Shown: positions 23,207 to 35,654, counted from the first letter of the stretch. The stretch: 44,084 nucleotides of DNA from Rhizophagus sp. LPA8_4_AMF (GCA_021464525.1 JADRCO010000197.1:1-44084); one strand, 5' to 3'. The notes: generated from the letters alone by a model not told the origin. Made by a program: numbers and translations.

Positions 23207-23400
23207 AACCTACCACAAAATTTCTATCATATTTTATCAACTTAAGAAGTTTAGAGTTGAATGGTGATCATTACAGTGAAGAAAGGAATTATTTAAAAAA
23301 TTTATATTTACCACTTTACAAGTATTAAAGGTTAATAAGTTTATTCCAGGAAGATTTTTAGCAAATATGATTGAAAATACTAGTATTATTTAGCATTGAT
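23207..23400 (+). pseudogene. F-box/LRR protein fragment
   Basis: Reading plus, LSYFINLRSLELNGDHYSEE and NYLKNLYLPL are followed by a stop. In a shifted frame LQVLKVNKFIPGRFLANMIE then ends at another stop. These are typical words of the leucine-rich-repeat part of Rhizophagus F-box proteins, the family of the intact gene at 5.9-7.4 kb. No F-box is present. A further open stretch of about 50 codons (23,430-23,577) follows that I cannot assign. The fragment abuts the retrotransposon downstream and shares its CpG depletion. Confidence 0.65.
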
Positions 23401-23689
23401 TAAAATTTTATTTAATGTATTTTTCATTTACATCATATGCAAAATGAAAATCATTGCCTATATTTAGCACCTCCATTATATGTTGATCGGGAATTTAAAT
23501 ATTTTCCACTTCAAAATGAACAAATTTTAACCAATCAGGCTATGTTTCATAACATTCAATTTTACAAGAATTAATGATCCATTAAAAACAATTTTCAGGG
23601 ATTTTTTAGGGAAACTCTTTCCCACTCTGTGATTTTATATAGTGAAAAAAGAGAAAGAAAATTTATACATAATTTTTATCAAAACCCTT

Positions 23690-26012
23690 TATTTTTTGTC
23701 AAAATAAGTGGTTCATAGAGCAAGAATCCATAATGTAAACAGTGAAGGTGGAGGAGATTAATATAGTGAACAATTAATCATTTATGTTGAAGTATGTGGT
23801 GTTTCAAGGGATATTATAGAAATTGAAATCAATAAATTTGATGCACCATGTATATATACCAAATTTACTGAAACAAACATTGATATAAGTCATAGACATA
23901 CAAATATGCCTTCTTCCAACACTACAAGCAATAGAAAAACTAAAAATTCAAACAAAGGTTCAAATAGTTACTCTGGCAAAGAAATAGACAGAGATACATA
24001 TGCTCCATACAATAAAAATGACCAAAATTTAAAGTACAAACAACAAATAATAGATACTTTGAACTCTCAAATTCCCAACAGTACCTTACAAGATATGGAA
24101 GCTATTCAACATTTTCATCCAAAAAATAATTTAGATAGTTATTTTTTTTCTGGTTCCACTTTCAATGAAGTCATTAATCCTTCAATTGGTGAAACACATA
24201 AGTACATCACATGGAATGGAAACTGATCAACATACATGGTGGTCTCCATTAAACAATGATATAATATTAGAAGATTTAATAGAAACATTGCCAAAACTTA
24301 ATTCTAACAAAGCCTTGGGACCATTGAGCATCACATATAAAGACCTTACTTACTTACACAAGACACTTTAAACATTTTAAAGAATATATTTAACAAATGC
24401 CTAATAAATTTACAACTTTTGCCACAAAAATGAAAAGAAGCTCTACTATTCCCAATCCCTAAACCATACAATTGGAATAATAAACTATCTAATACTGACC
24501 TATCATGCTACTTCAAACTCTTTGTAAATTTCTAGTCTCTATTATCTCTAACAAACTCAACAATATCCTATCATCACATGAAATTTTACAACTCAATAAT
24601 AGGGTAGGCATCATGGAACAATCCACTCTTGAACCACTTTTTATCATACAACATATAATCAAACTTCACAATCCAAACAAATTATGTATCATCTTACAAG
24701 ACTTTTCAAAAGCTTACAATTGTATCAATTTTGGGATTTTTTTTGATCAGTTAATATATAAATAAATAAGTTCATTCAATTTCACAATCTCAAAAATCAT
24801 GATACAAGTCATATACAAAATTTTTGCAAAGAACACTATCATTTTTACTGAAAGAGAAGCATGCATGATTCTCTTTGCTAAAGATAAAATGATAGAAGAT
24901 TTAACAAACTCAACAATATCCTGTCATTACATGAAATTTTACAATCCAATAATAGGGCAGGCATCATGGGACAATCCACCCTTGAACCACTTTTTATCAT
25001 ACAACATATAATCAAACCTACTCATCTTCACAAACCAAACAATTTATATATCATCTTATAAGACCTTTCAAAAGCCTACAATTGTATCAATATTTCCAGG
25101 CATTGTTATATATTAAAATTCCTGGAAAAATAATCAAATTTTTTATTCTAATCATGAAAACTGTATTATTATGCCAAATGGCCTATCCATACCATATAAT
25201 ATTCTACAAGGAATTGATCAAGACAATGTAGTTTCACTACTACTATGGAATAATATACTATAATCTGCTTTTTCAAAAAATTAGTAGTATGAAATAATTA
25301 CATTTTATCAGCAAAACCAGACACATCAAAATATTTTATACAAAGAAAATTATATAGAATATACCTTCAATGCAACACTTATGGGATATCTAGATGACAG
25401 AACAGTAACTGGACATATTACTATATTTGATATAGCAACCACTTTTTAACAGGTGTAAGACTTATTATTGATTGGAGACATTTTATTACTCTAACCTTTA
25501 GAGGATGGTAAAAAAGGACAATCAGTAGGATGAAGCTCATTCAACAAAATATCAATTTCTATCATTTCTATGATTCTATCAATTACTTTTTCAGGTATTG
25601 ACATTTGGCTTACTCATATCATGAGTTCTTTATGCCAAAAACCAAATTTACTAAGCTTACTTTATACAATTCTATGCATTACATCATCAAAAACCAAATT
25701 AACCAAAAATTATCAATCACCAATTTCTTTTATAATTTCACAAAAATAAAAAACAACACTGACAAGTACTACAAAGTCCTTACAAATCAAAAATTCAATT
25801 CATCAATAATAGACTTAACCATTAACAACAAACTTATTAAAGCAGAAATTTCTTTTAATAAAAAAGGTGGAATGTATTTTAGACCTTATATTAATGCATT
25901 AAATTGTTACCAACAAACTATCACAAAAGGCAAAAGTATTATTCACTCACACTGCAAACTAACACATAATTACATCAAATACATAATCATCATTAATATC
26001 ATCCAAAATTGA
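23690..26012 (+). mobile_element. Decayed non-LTR (LINE-type) retrotransposon, reverse transcriptase part
   Basis: An open stretch about 23763-24226 is of unknown role. It is followed by reverse transcriptase motifs in order across broken frames: KALGPLSITYKDL (24,307-24,347), PIPKPYNWNN (24,451-24,480), LQDFSKAYNCIN (about 24,697-24,731, motif A), GIDQDNVVSLLLW (about 25,210-25,245) and YLDD (25,387-25,398, motif C). A C-terminal connection region extends to 26012. Such elements copy themselves by target-primed reverse transcription. Stops, frameshifts and an internal duplication (24550-24730 repeated at 24903-25092) make it dead. No endonuclease domain is recognisable and the 5' end is not defined. 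Confidence 0.8.
24550..25092 (+). repeat. Duplicated reverse transcriptase segment inside the LINE
   Basis: The 181 bp at 24550-24730 recur at 24903-25092 with roughly nine tenths identity and a 9-nt (three-codon) insertion in the second copy. Both encode the segment leading into motif A. The second copy is the one that continues smoothly into the downstream GIDQ motif, so the first plus its 172-bp tail may be the added piece or part of a second element. Confidence 0.75.
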
Positions 26013-26599
26013 TACACCATCTTGAATTTTTTGCAATGTCAATCCTTACTAGTGACTCTCAAAAATCATTGGTCACATTTACATAAAAACTGTTAATAAA
26101 GATACTTTTCCTTCTAATTGTCCCTTTTACACTTATATTATTATTGCCACCTATTATCAAATACATCAATATCTTTGAAAAAATCTAAATATACTAATTG
26201 GAGAAACTGGTTACATACTGAGAGCAGATAAGGATTATCTCTATGCTAACTTAGATAGGTAGAATACTAATTTTAAATTGGATAAATACATGCATGCCAA
26301 TTAGAGGTTATAATAATTATTAGAAATTGAAAATTTGTGAACCCAAGCAATAAAACTAATGAATTCAAATGAATATATAATATAACTGATGTAACACATT
26401 ACTCACTGCTATTGGATGGGATTTTCACCTGAAACCAATTGAGTAGAAAGACTCAGTTGAATCAGTTGGATCAGTTCACAACTTGGTTAAGTCAGTTCAC
26501 AAGAAATAACCTCATATCTGATCTTTTATTTTCTTTTTTCTATAAAAATTTTATCTGACCAAATTTCTTTTCAAGTTTCTTTAATGTAGAAGAGAAAAA

Positions 26600-29598
26600 A
26601 TTTTGCAATTAAAACTTTTTCTTGTTATGCAAAAAGACAAATGAGACTGATGTACCACAAAAATCTTGTGAGTAATTTTAAATGAGATGAATTTTAAAAT
26701 TGTAGAGCAATTCATACACATAGCATTGCTTATTTATCTAAATCAATTTCAAGAATTAATTGACTTTAATATCATTAGAGCTGATGTACCTGATCCTAAT
26801 TTAGAACTAGAATTATATGAGTTAGTTAAAAACATCAAATTCATACATGTGATTCATGTTGTGGTGGTCCTGTTCCATCTGGGTTAAGATGTAAAAAAAT
26901 ATTTCCACAATTTTTTACAGATACCACATATGAAGATCCTAATTCTTTAAGATATGTTTATTGATATACTAAAGAAGAAGATTTATATGTTATACCTTAT
27001 CATGCACCAACTTTATTCTTATAGAATGGCCATATTAACTTTCAATATGTAATAACTTGTCAATTTGCAAAATATATGACTAAATATGTTTCAAAACCTG
27101 AACCTACAGATTACTTTGATATTTCTGAATCTGATGCATTAGTAAACATATTTTAGCAAGATGTCTTGGATCAATGGAATTAATGATCCTTTTACTTGGA
27201 TATACAATATATTAATCATCAATTGCTGTTGAATCACTTTCCTCTATTTCTTCTGAAGTAAGAAACTAATCTAATAAACTACCTTATTTATTATTATAAG
27301 AAAAAGAACAATTATCTTCATACTGGGATGATGCAATTGATAAATATTTTGATAAACCAACTTATCTGTTTAGTCAATGGCTCAATTTCTTTTAAATGAA
27401 CTTTTACAAGAAATTTTCAAAAATGAATCTCAAAATATTAAGTTTTAACATTCATTATTTATGTTTATTAGTAAATAAATCTTAGAGTTTTAATGTTATT
27501 TCATTTTTGTGAAATCATCCTTTTTATTTGAAAAAGAATTTGGTAATATGACATATCTTTTTTATCCTTGTAATTTTACTATCCAAACAAAACAATAAAT
27601 GGAACATATTAGATAGATAAAAAAAATTGATTTGTAAGAAAAAGACAAAAAGAAATTCTTATCAGATTTCAACATCCGACAGTTCAACAATCAGAATCAT
27701 TATTCTATCAACAACTATTACTTAAAATACCTGCCTGAAATAAAGTTGATTTAAAAAGATCATATTTAATATAAAAGGCTATTTTGAAGCTAAATTTCCT
27801 GCTGAATACTCATTAACTTTAAATTATATACAAAATTCAACACAATCTAAAATTCAAAAATATATAAAAAATTATTTAAATTTTAATTAATAACTTACTT
27901 ATTACTTTACATACTGCTTTACAAATAATAATTGGTAAACAATTACTCAATTTATTAAAACAACCTAATTCCTCAACAAATCTTTCACTGATGTTGCTAT
28001 CTAATGATCAATACAAAATATTCAATTACTTACAAATAGTTGGAGAAAACAAGAATATCAGCAGGTACCAGAAAATCCTTTAGGATTCAGCAATTCTAAC
28101 TAATAAATCATTAAATATTTGCTAATGGCACCTGCTGGAGTTGCTGCAACAATTAGTTCAACTTCCAGATGTGTTTTTCTTACTCTTTAAATATAAAAAT
28201 TTCTCACAGGTTAAGATAAACTTCTTTTTTATTAATAATTGTATCATATATTAATATTAATATTTTTGAACTATTAATAATATTACATAAATGGTCAACT
28301 GAGGAACTTATTATCTCATTTTAAAAGAGAGAAATATAGTTAGACAAAGAAGATTATGAGGTTCATTATGCCCAAAAGATTGATGGCTTGGTCTATAGAT
28401 GGCCAAACTATACATTCAGAATTGCACAATAGAAATACTTAAAACTCTTTATCCAATTATAATTACTAACAAAAAGAAGAACTCAGTCAAATTAAAGCTA
28501 TTATAATTGATGAAATATCAATGGTATCAGCAGAACTCTTTACATTTATTAGCAAGAATAAATAACATACCAGTTTCCATCCAACTATACTTATTGGTGA
28601 TTTTGTTTAACTTCCACCCATTAATGAACAACAAGTTTTTTATGCTTCAGAATGGCAAAAATTCTTTTCACTATTTCTGACTACTGCTCACTGCCAGCAA
28701 GATGATAAATCATTTATCATGTTTTAGAAGAAATCCAACTAGAAAATATAAGTTCACAAACAAGGCAAATGATTAATAAAAAAGTCTCATCTTATTACCA
28801 AAATAATGATAACATAACATCATCAAATGATACATATGTTGTTGGATTAAGACATGAAGCTGACACTATTAACAATTTAATTTGTGGGTTTCTTCCTGTT
28901 TTTGAAGATAGTATTTCCTCTGAATCTTTTATATCAACAGCTACTGATTAACATCAATAATATGATAAACAATTTAAGCATTATACCAATCTTCCATCAA
29001 AACTAATAATAAGAGAAGGTGCAAGAGTCATGTTCCTAACTAATAAATTATTCCATGAAGAACTCTGCAATGGATCAATTGGTATAATAACCAAATTAAT
29101 AGATGAAGATTATGTAGAAGTAGTGTTTCCTATAAAATCTGGAGTAAACCAAATAGTTATGGAAAAAATTACAGCCTATTTTATCTAAATGGAGCTCCAG
29201 CAAAACAAACAATTCCCACTTCAAAATGCCTTTGCATCATTAACTGTACATAAAACACAAGGCCTTACATTACCCCATGCAACCATATCATTAGATGTAC
29301 AAATATTTGTTAATGGACAAGCATATGTAGCAATGAGTTGAGCTACTTCCTGGCAAAACCTACAGATTTCTTTCTTTAATCCAGATGCAATAAAAGTAGA
29401 TAATTTAATGTTACGTGAATTAAATAGATTACAACAAAAATTTGATTCTATGCACTCACATTACTTAAATATAATACAATAATATTTGTAATAATTCTTT
29501 TAATTTTTTAATCATAACCATACATATATATTTATATTATTTAATAAATAAAATATTTATTAATATGTTAAAAACTCTCAGTACCTAAAGTACCCTAG
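26600..29598 (+). mobile_element. Decayed Helitron encoding Rep and PIF1-like helicase
   Basis: Helitrons move by rolling-circle replication using a HUH-type Rep fused to a PIF1 helicase. Here RQMRLMYHKNLVSNFK (26,628-26,680) and the HUH region (FIHIALLIYL, apparently H-I-A, second His lost) are followed by ADVPDPNLELELYELV. YMTKYVSKPEP near 27,085 keeps both tyrosines of the Rep active site. The helicase half shows a damaged Walker A (SAGTRKS, 28,058-28,078) and MAPAGVAA. It also shows GQTIHSELH, IIIDEISMVS (Walker B, about 28,500), GARVMFLTNKL and FASLTVHKTQGLTLPH (about 29,230-29,280). A CTAG followed by T at 29595-29598, preceded by a very short GTAC/GTAC stem, fits a Helitron 3' end. The 5' end was not found. 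Many in-frame stops show it is inactive. Confidence 0.85.
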
Positions 29599-32500
29599 TT
29601 AACTATGATAAATAAAGTTCTCTTTTTAAAACAATGTATTTTTTTCTTAAACGCAAGTTTCATTGGTTTCTTTGCTGGTTTCTCAACATAAAGTTTTCTC
29701 TCATGAAGCTATAAATGGGATTCCAGAATACCAGCTAAAAAATTCCCTTACATAACTTATTGTGCATTAATATCATAAAAGTTTAACTAATGAAAGTGGA
29801 TATTATGATAGATAACATTAATTTAACATACAGTGTAATTTGACATCCTTCCATTAAAAAATATTTAAAAAATCTGTAGTTTTAAGAAATCTTATGTTTA
29901 ACCAAGTATTTATTTATCATATACTGTATAGAATAATCCAATGTTCCAAAACTCGATTTCATTATATCTCATGTTCCAGTATATCAAGATAGAATCTGTT
30001 ATATCGAATTTTGGTGTATGTCCATTATCATGAGCTACTAGAAATTTAACAAGAGAATTTTTTCTCTATAATGGATTCATTCACATCAAATTCTTAATAA
30101 AAAACCTTACTACTTGCGTGTTACCTTCTTGTGTACCTTCTTTTTCAATATATAAACAAGTTCAGACTTTATTTGAATTTAAAGAAATACTTTGAACTAT
30201 TTGGGTAATAAGTAATTGAGAAAATTCATTTTCGGGCACCTCTTAATTTTCACTTTTTAATTTAAGATACAAAATTACTAATAATATACAAGTTGTGGTT
30301 TTAATAATTGTGATTAGGGTGATTATTTATATATTACTATATTTTTCTAATTATCAGTAAAACTTATACACAATTATGATTGACTCCTATCCTCAATAAT
30401 TATCGATTAACTATTGAGAAGTTAGTTTTATTGCTAGTTATCTAAGGCAGCCAGAATCGCACAGCAAGTTAGAATCAGGTCTAATAAATTAAATGTAAAC
30501 CATTTGACTAAAAGTTTATCAATAACTTATGCTGCAAATCCGCTCAACTTAACCTTAAATCTCCTCTTTAAATTCTATAATAATTATTGTACCAGGAAAT
30601 TAAGTGAACTGAATAAGATAAAATGACCGACTTTAATAGAAGCACACTAACGTTATGAGAAACTCTGTCAGAAGATGAAAATACTTTATGTAAAAAATGG
30701 ATTGTAATCAATAAATTAAGATTTGCTATGTGCGTACGTGCATTTAAATTATTACATTTGTTCCAAGATAATAATTATCTGCTTGGAATGTTAGGACTAA
30801 TGTTCCCAAGTAAAATAACTAATAAGCCTCCTTTGTCTAACCTTTGCGAAACTTTTTAGTATAAGGAAAGAATTTTTTGATATTATTATACACATTAATA
30901 CTAAGATTATTAAATTTATAATCTTTACAATAAAATAAAAGCAGATTTTAGACATATTATTTTTTATCTTAATAATATCGTTAAAATTTAAAAATTAAAG
31001 TTTTATTTTTATAGACGGAAATAAAATCTAATATAATTGAAGTATTCTTTCGGAAATTGAAGTTGATGGTAGTTATGGTATCAACATCAACATGTTCATG
31101 ATGTTTCTGTGAGTTGCCATCAGAAAGAAAAGATTATATGCTTTTATTGAATTACTCTAGTACTAAAATTATTTACATATGCGAAAAGTCTTTGAACTTT
31201 CAAAAAATTTTTTTTAGATAATTACTTTATAGTATTAAATCAATAAATTTATTGTAGAAATATTTACAAATTTATTTGGATTTGGGGATCATGTTGGAAT
31301 TGCATAATCCAATCCATATTCACCAATTTTAAAAGCGGATTGGGAGATTGATTTTTGGTAATACTAAATGGATCGGGTCATCTACTAATGTGAACAATAG
31401 CATGTCATTTGATAATTATTAATATTTATTTTTTTTTTTTTGTTCCTTTTATGATACAAGTCGTAGTAAATAATAAGTAAGAAATAAATAAACGAAGACT
31501 ACTGGTCACAATATAATATAGATAATTACGTGCTAAAAATTATAATAATCTAATCCATCCATTTATCAACCCAGTCAAATCCAAATTCAAATTAGGATTT
31601 TGATTTATAAATATGAATTGGACTCGATTTAATCCAAAACAAAACAAATCAGATTTTTAATTCATAAATATGGATTAGACTCAATCCAATTCAAATGAAA
31701 TCAAATCAGGTTTTTAATATGAATCAGACTCGATCCAAAACTAAATCAGGTTTCTAATTTATAAATATGGATTGTACTCCCATCAAATGAAACTGTAAAT
31801 GTATCCATTGAGTAGATATACTGGTAACCAATTTCTCATATTCAGGAATGTTTTAATTAATGTTGTGTCGATTAAGAAAAGATCATTTCTTATAATTATA
31901 CATAAATATGTATACATATATTTTTTCGGTATGTCAAACAAAAAAAATTTGACGAAAGATGCATTTGATCATGATTCAGAGGTTTAATCACGGAAGATGT
32001 CATCAATCAGGGAATGTGGCTGTTATTATTTAATATTAACTTAATTTAAAGATACCTTGTCATCATACATTTTAGAATTTAAGATTTTTTTATATAGAAA
32101 TTATGGGCTAGCTACATAATAAATAGAAAACTATTATTAGTATATGAATATTAGAAAACTGTAGTGGCCATTATATTAGATGATACAGTGTACCATTGCG
32201 TACTACTGCACCATACTCTGAATCCAGTTTAATCCATTATACTTATTTCATAAAACTTACAATGTACAACCTTTTTCCAATATTACTGTACTATTTCCTA
32301 TTTACTATTGAAGGTATGGATGGGCAGACATTGAGATTGACATGTCTATTAGTAGTACTTAAGTGCCATTAATATATTTTGTGAAATTCGCTCAGATGCT
32401 AAGTAAAAGAATCATTATATTGATGTTTATTTGCAAGAGAAGCTCTTAATAGAGGTAATTTTTTTAGGAAAAATGAAATGGTTAATTATTAGCAATATAA

Positions 32501-33399
32501 TTTATAAGAATAGCCTATAAAAAATTTTATCCGTTATTTCTGTAAAAACTCCGTAAAAATGAGCTTTTTTCAGTTCCATTCACGAAAAATGTAAATAATT
32601 TGATTATGCGATATAAATAAGGTTATTGATTCTGAAAATATGAGCCTTTTACAGAAAAAAAGAAGGAATACAATAAACGGATCAACTTTATTTACAGGGT
32701 AGACATAAAATGAATTTTCATTTGCAAGTGATTTCATTTTAGAATAATATTTTATGATTTTTTTTCCATCACAACTTAAATATCTAAAACTCTTAATATT
32801 TTCATTCTCTTTACTGTTGTATATTATTTGTTTTTAAAATTATTAGTCCAGTTCGACTAACATACTAACAAAAAAAATCCTCGTTAAATAATGTTTTATT
32901 CATTCATTTATTTGTTTTTTTCCCTCATAACCGAGAACTTTTAGTACAATTGTCCAACAATATAATACTACCCTAACAAATTTTACAATATGGAAATATT
33001 TTATTTATTTTATTTTTATTTTAAGAAAAATAAAAAAAAAAGAAATAATAAATAACATTAATAAAGAATAAAAAAAAAATTTTTTTAGTGATATGATCTG
33101 CTGTGGCCATTTATATTGTCCAAAGCAGGCTACTAAAGGACGGGAATAGCCAAATAAAAAAACTCTGACCAAATTTTATTAACCAGAGCCACACGAATGA
33201 CTATCACATGAACTGACCTATTTTTTAATACTTACTATTTCTCCTTCTAATTTGTATAATTCTTTAAATTTCTTTAGTGTATCGGTAACTACTATTTTTA
33301 CTGGTATTATTTCTTAGGCACAACATGTGTTTTCCTGTTACACAGTTCAATATATTATTCGAATTTGTTTGAATATATGGATGTCTACCATTTGATGGA
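29599..33399. other. Repeat-rich intergenic region
   Basis: No intact gene is recognisable. About 29,940-30,030 has TATATCGAAT / CTCGATTTCATTATATC sequence resembling non-coding parts of pogo-type elements. About 30,630-30,840 has a partly open plus-strand stretch that I cannot assign. A 47-57 bp tandem repeat lies at 31573-31785. The rest is AT-rich with occasional short open frames that look fortuitous. Confidence 0.5.
31573..31785. repeat. Tandem repeat, four units of 47-57 bp
   Basis: Units share AAATATGGATTNGACTC (anchors at 31610, 31667, 31716 and 31763) followed by AATCCAA and an AAATCAG(G/A)TTTTTAAT segment. Spacings are 57, 49 and 47 bp. It is an imperfect minisatellite with no coding role seen. 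Confidence 0.75.
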
Positions 33400-34127
33400 A
33401 TTACTAGTTCATCAAGTTAATAGAGCATGTATATCACTTGATTATAGTAATACTCACGGGGCCTTGCTGATAATTCTCTTACAGAAGATGAAAAAACTGA
33501 GGCAATAAGATTGACCAATGAAGATTGTAACCGAAATAAAATTAGGTGTAATATAAGAATAAGTAAGAAGTATTTGTGAAAATTGTAACTAAAAATATTT
33601 AATTATATTATATTACGAATATTGTGTTCAAAATTATTGCAAGATTTTCAAATTGTACATCTGAAACAATGATTTCGACAACTTAATACAAGAATGTCAA
33701 TAATAGTTGAATGTATTCCATGTATATAATAATTTAAAAAATATTAAATATCTAACCAAAGGAGGCTTCTCCAAAATTTATACAGCGGGTTATGTTATAC
33801 AGTTTCATAAATTTATATTTAAAGAATTAAGACATAAATATTGAAGATGCGAGTCAAAGTTGGTCTGAAGACGTCTGTAATCTGACCCCTCAAATGCTTT
33901 ACTCCTGGTATTTTATCAACTATTTCGAATTCAGTAGGTTTTTAACAACGTTGATATATGCATTGATATATACTGTACTTTTCACAACGAATATCTTTGT
34001 TAATATAAACAAAATTCTTACTCTAGTAGACAGCGATAACGCTCATTTATTGACCTGCTCATTGGCCAGTAATTGGCGTAGAAATAGAAGTAGAAATAGA
34101 AGTGGAATAAACTTAATCCTTGGTTAA
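33400..34127 (+). pseudogene. TKL-like protein kinase, N-terminal relic
   Basis: Plus-strand pieces in broken frames include LVHQVNRACISLDYSNTH (33,401-33,456), then in another frame LADNSLTEDEKTEAIRLTNE. NNDFDNLIQECQ is next, followed by NIKYLTKGGFSKIYTA (about 33,735-33,785), which is the glycine loop of a kinase domain. An EDASQSWSED segment runs into an open frame that ends at 34127. These are family words of the amplified Rhizophagus kinases with a cysteine-rich N-terminus, but the usual Cys motifs and all catalytic motifs after the glycine loop are missing or unrecognisable. Nonfunctional. A better preserved kinase of a related subgroup lies 4.5 kb downstream. Confidence 0.7.
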
Positions 34128-34629
34128 GCTTAACAATTACTTTTAAGTCCCCTTCAAAGTTCGATGCTAAATTGTTATTAGTATATTCAAAAGACTTGTT
34201 AGCTCTGTCATTTATTGTTAATTAGGATAACTTATTTTTTGCCTAATTATAAGTAGTTCTGAAAAATAAGATCACGTTAATTTCGTTTTACAATAAGTAT
34301 AAACAGGCAGTTTAAAACAATACCACAATGTCACGGTGGTATGTTGAAAGCAAGTAATATTTGCCCACATGATAATTTAGCAAATTATAAGGATCTTTGT
34401 CAGCATTATATGCAAAATATATTTATTTGGTTACGATGGTAAAAGCTAAATACTTATATATAATGTTACAACAGTACATTCATTTCGCTCATTCTTTGAA
34501 AAATACGTACAGATTCAATTCAAAAGTATTTCGTTACCGTTTTCCTTTTCCTTTAATTAAATTTTATGTGAGAGAATAGTATCAATAAATTAGAAAATCT
34601 TAAGAGCTTTATTATTACAATTAAAGAAA
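34128..34629. other. Intergenic stretch
   Basis: AT-rich sequence between the kinase relic and the convergent small gene. It presumably includes the 3' flank of the latter. No feature recognised. Confidence 0.4.
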
Positions 34630-35086
34630 CTATGTAACAACAATTACCTCATTTTCCATCTTTTTCATCCTTTCCATCTTTGCTTGATATTGTTCATAAG
34701 TGCAATCGCATTCTTTGGGAGAACAAAATTCACAAGGTTCAAAGAGTTTACCATGCTCGAATATCATTTCAGAAGTTAATGTACCTTCCTGAATTTCTCC
34801 TAGAATGCAAAAGAAATCTATAGTGAATTAACTAGTAAACCACTAAATATTTTGGATTATATCACAAATAATTACGTTTAACTTTTTCCGAAATTTTCTT
34901 ACAAAGATCTTTAGTAAAAACATCAATTAATTTACTCTGCTCTTCTTTGGACACTTTTTTTTTAAAAAAAAAAAAATGAGAAAGAAATTATCGTAATCTT
35001 AAAGAACTAAACAATAATGATATATAATTATTACGTTGTTCGAAATCCTCACGTGGAATATGTGGTGGAACAAAAAGACTTTCCAT
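34630..35086 (-). CDS. Small cysteine-containing protein of unknown function, three exons
   Basis: Exon 1 is 35086-35035 (ATG start, in-frame TAA upstream), exon 2 is 34953-34876 and exon 3 is 34799-34630 (TAG). Introns of 81 and 76 bp both start GTAA and end AG, and both sit in phase 1. The spliced frame is exactly 300 nt, 99 aa. The protein starts MESLFVPPHIPREDFEQ, has a charged helical middle (SKEEQSKLIDVF, then CKKISEKVKREIQ) and a compact cysteine cluster CEFCSPKECDC (residues about 73-83) that could bind a metal. It ends in a Met/Lys-rich helix (MERMKKMENE). I do not recognise the family. Intron 1 ends in an unusual T9/A13 tract directly before the acceptor. GAG|GTAATT near the end could be another donor, giving a different C-terminus. 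Confidence 0.7.
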
Positions 35087-35654
35087 ATTAAGAGAGTATG
35101 AAATATTAGGTTACTGAAAACATCAAACGAAATGGCTTGGAATAGATTAACAATTACCGTATCTTAGGATCGCTAGTCTCGCTTTTATAATTAAGAATTC
35201 GACAGACAATTCTGAATAAGGCCCGGAGTAACGGTTCTAAAATTTCTCGCCAAATAATAATTATCATACAAATTTCTATGATTAATTCAATTAAGTCGAT
35301 CATAATGTATAATCTTTATAAAAGCGAAAATAAAAAGTTCAAATTTTAAAAAAAAATGGGTGAAAGAAAGATATATATTAGTATAAAAGTGACTGATATG
35401 TTACCCACACTGTACAATATCTGGCTAATGCAGATGATATCAATATGATATCAAATGATTAATCATTTTTTTTACTATTATTATTCTTTTCGCATGATTT
35501 TTTTACTGATAAATCATTTTTTTTTTACTATTATTTTTTTTTCGCATGATATAGTATAGATTACATAATTATTTAGGAATACATAAAGGCATTAACTATT
35601 TAGAGTAAAGCTTATATAACTAATCAATCTATCTAATATAATAATAAAGAAATA
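35087..35654. other. Intergenic stretch with a 52-bp duplication
   Basis: Includes the presumed promoter of the small minus-strand gene. A segment AATCATTTTTTTTACTATTA...CGCATGAT at 35461-35498 recurs at about 35512-35552, an imperfect tandem duplication. Nothing else recognised. Confidence 0.5.

Noticed and set aside
23430..23577. About 50 open codons after the F-box/LRR fragment as a separate gene
   Set aside because: No start, no recognised family, lies between two dead elements and shares their CpG loss.
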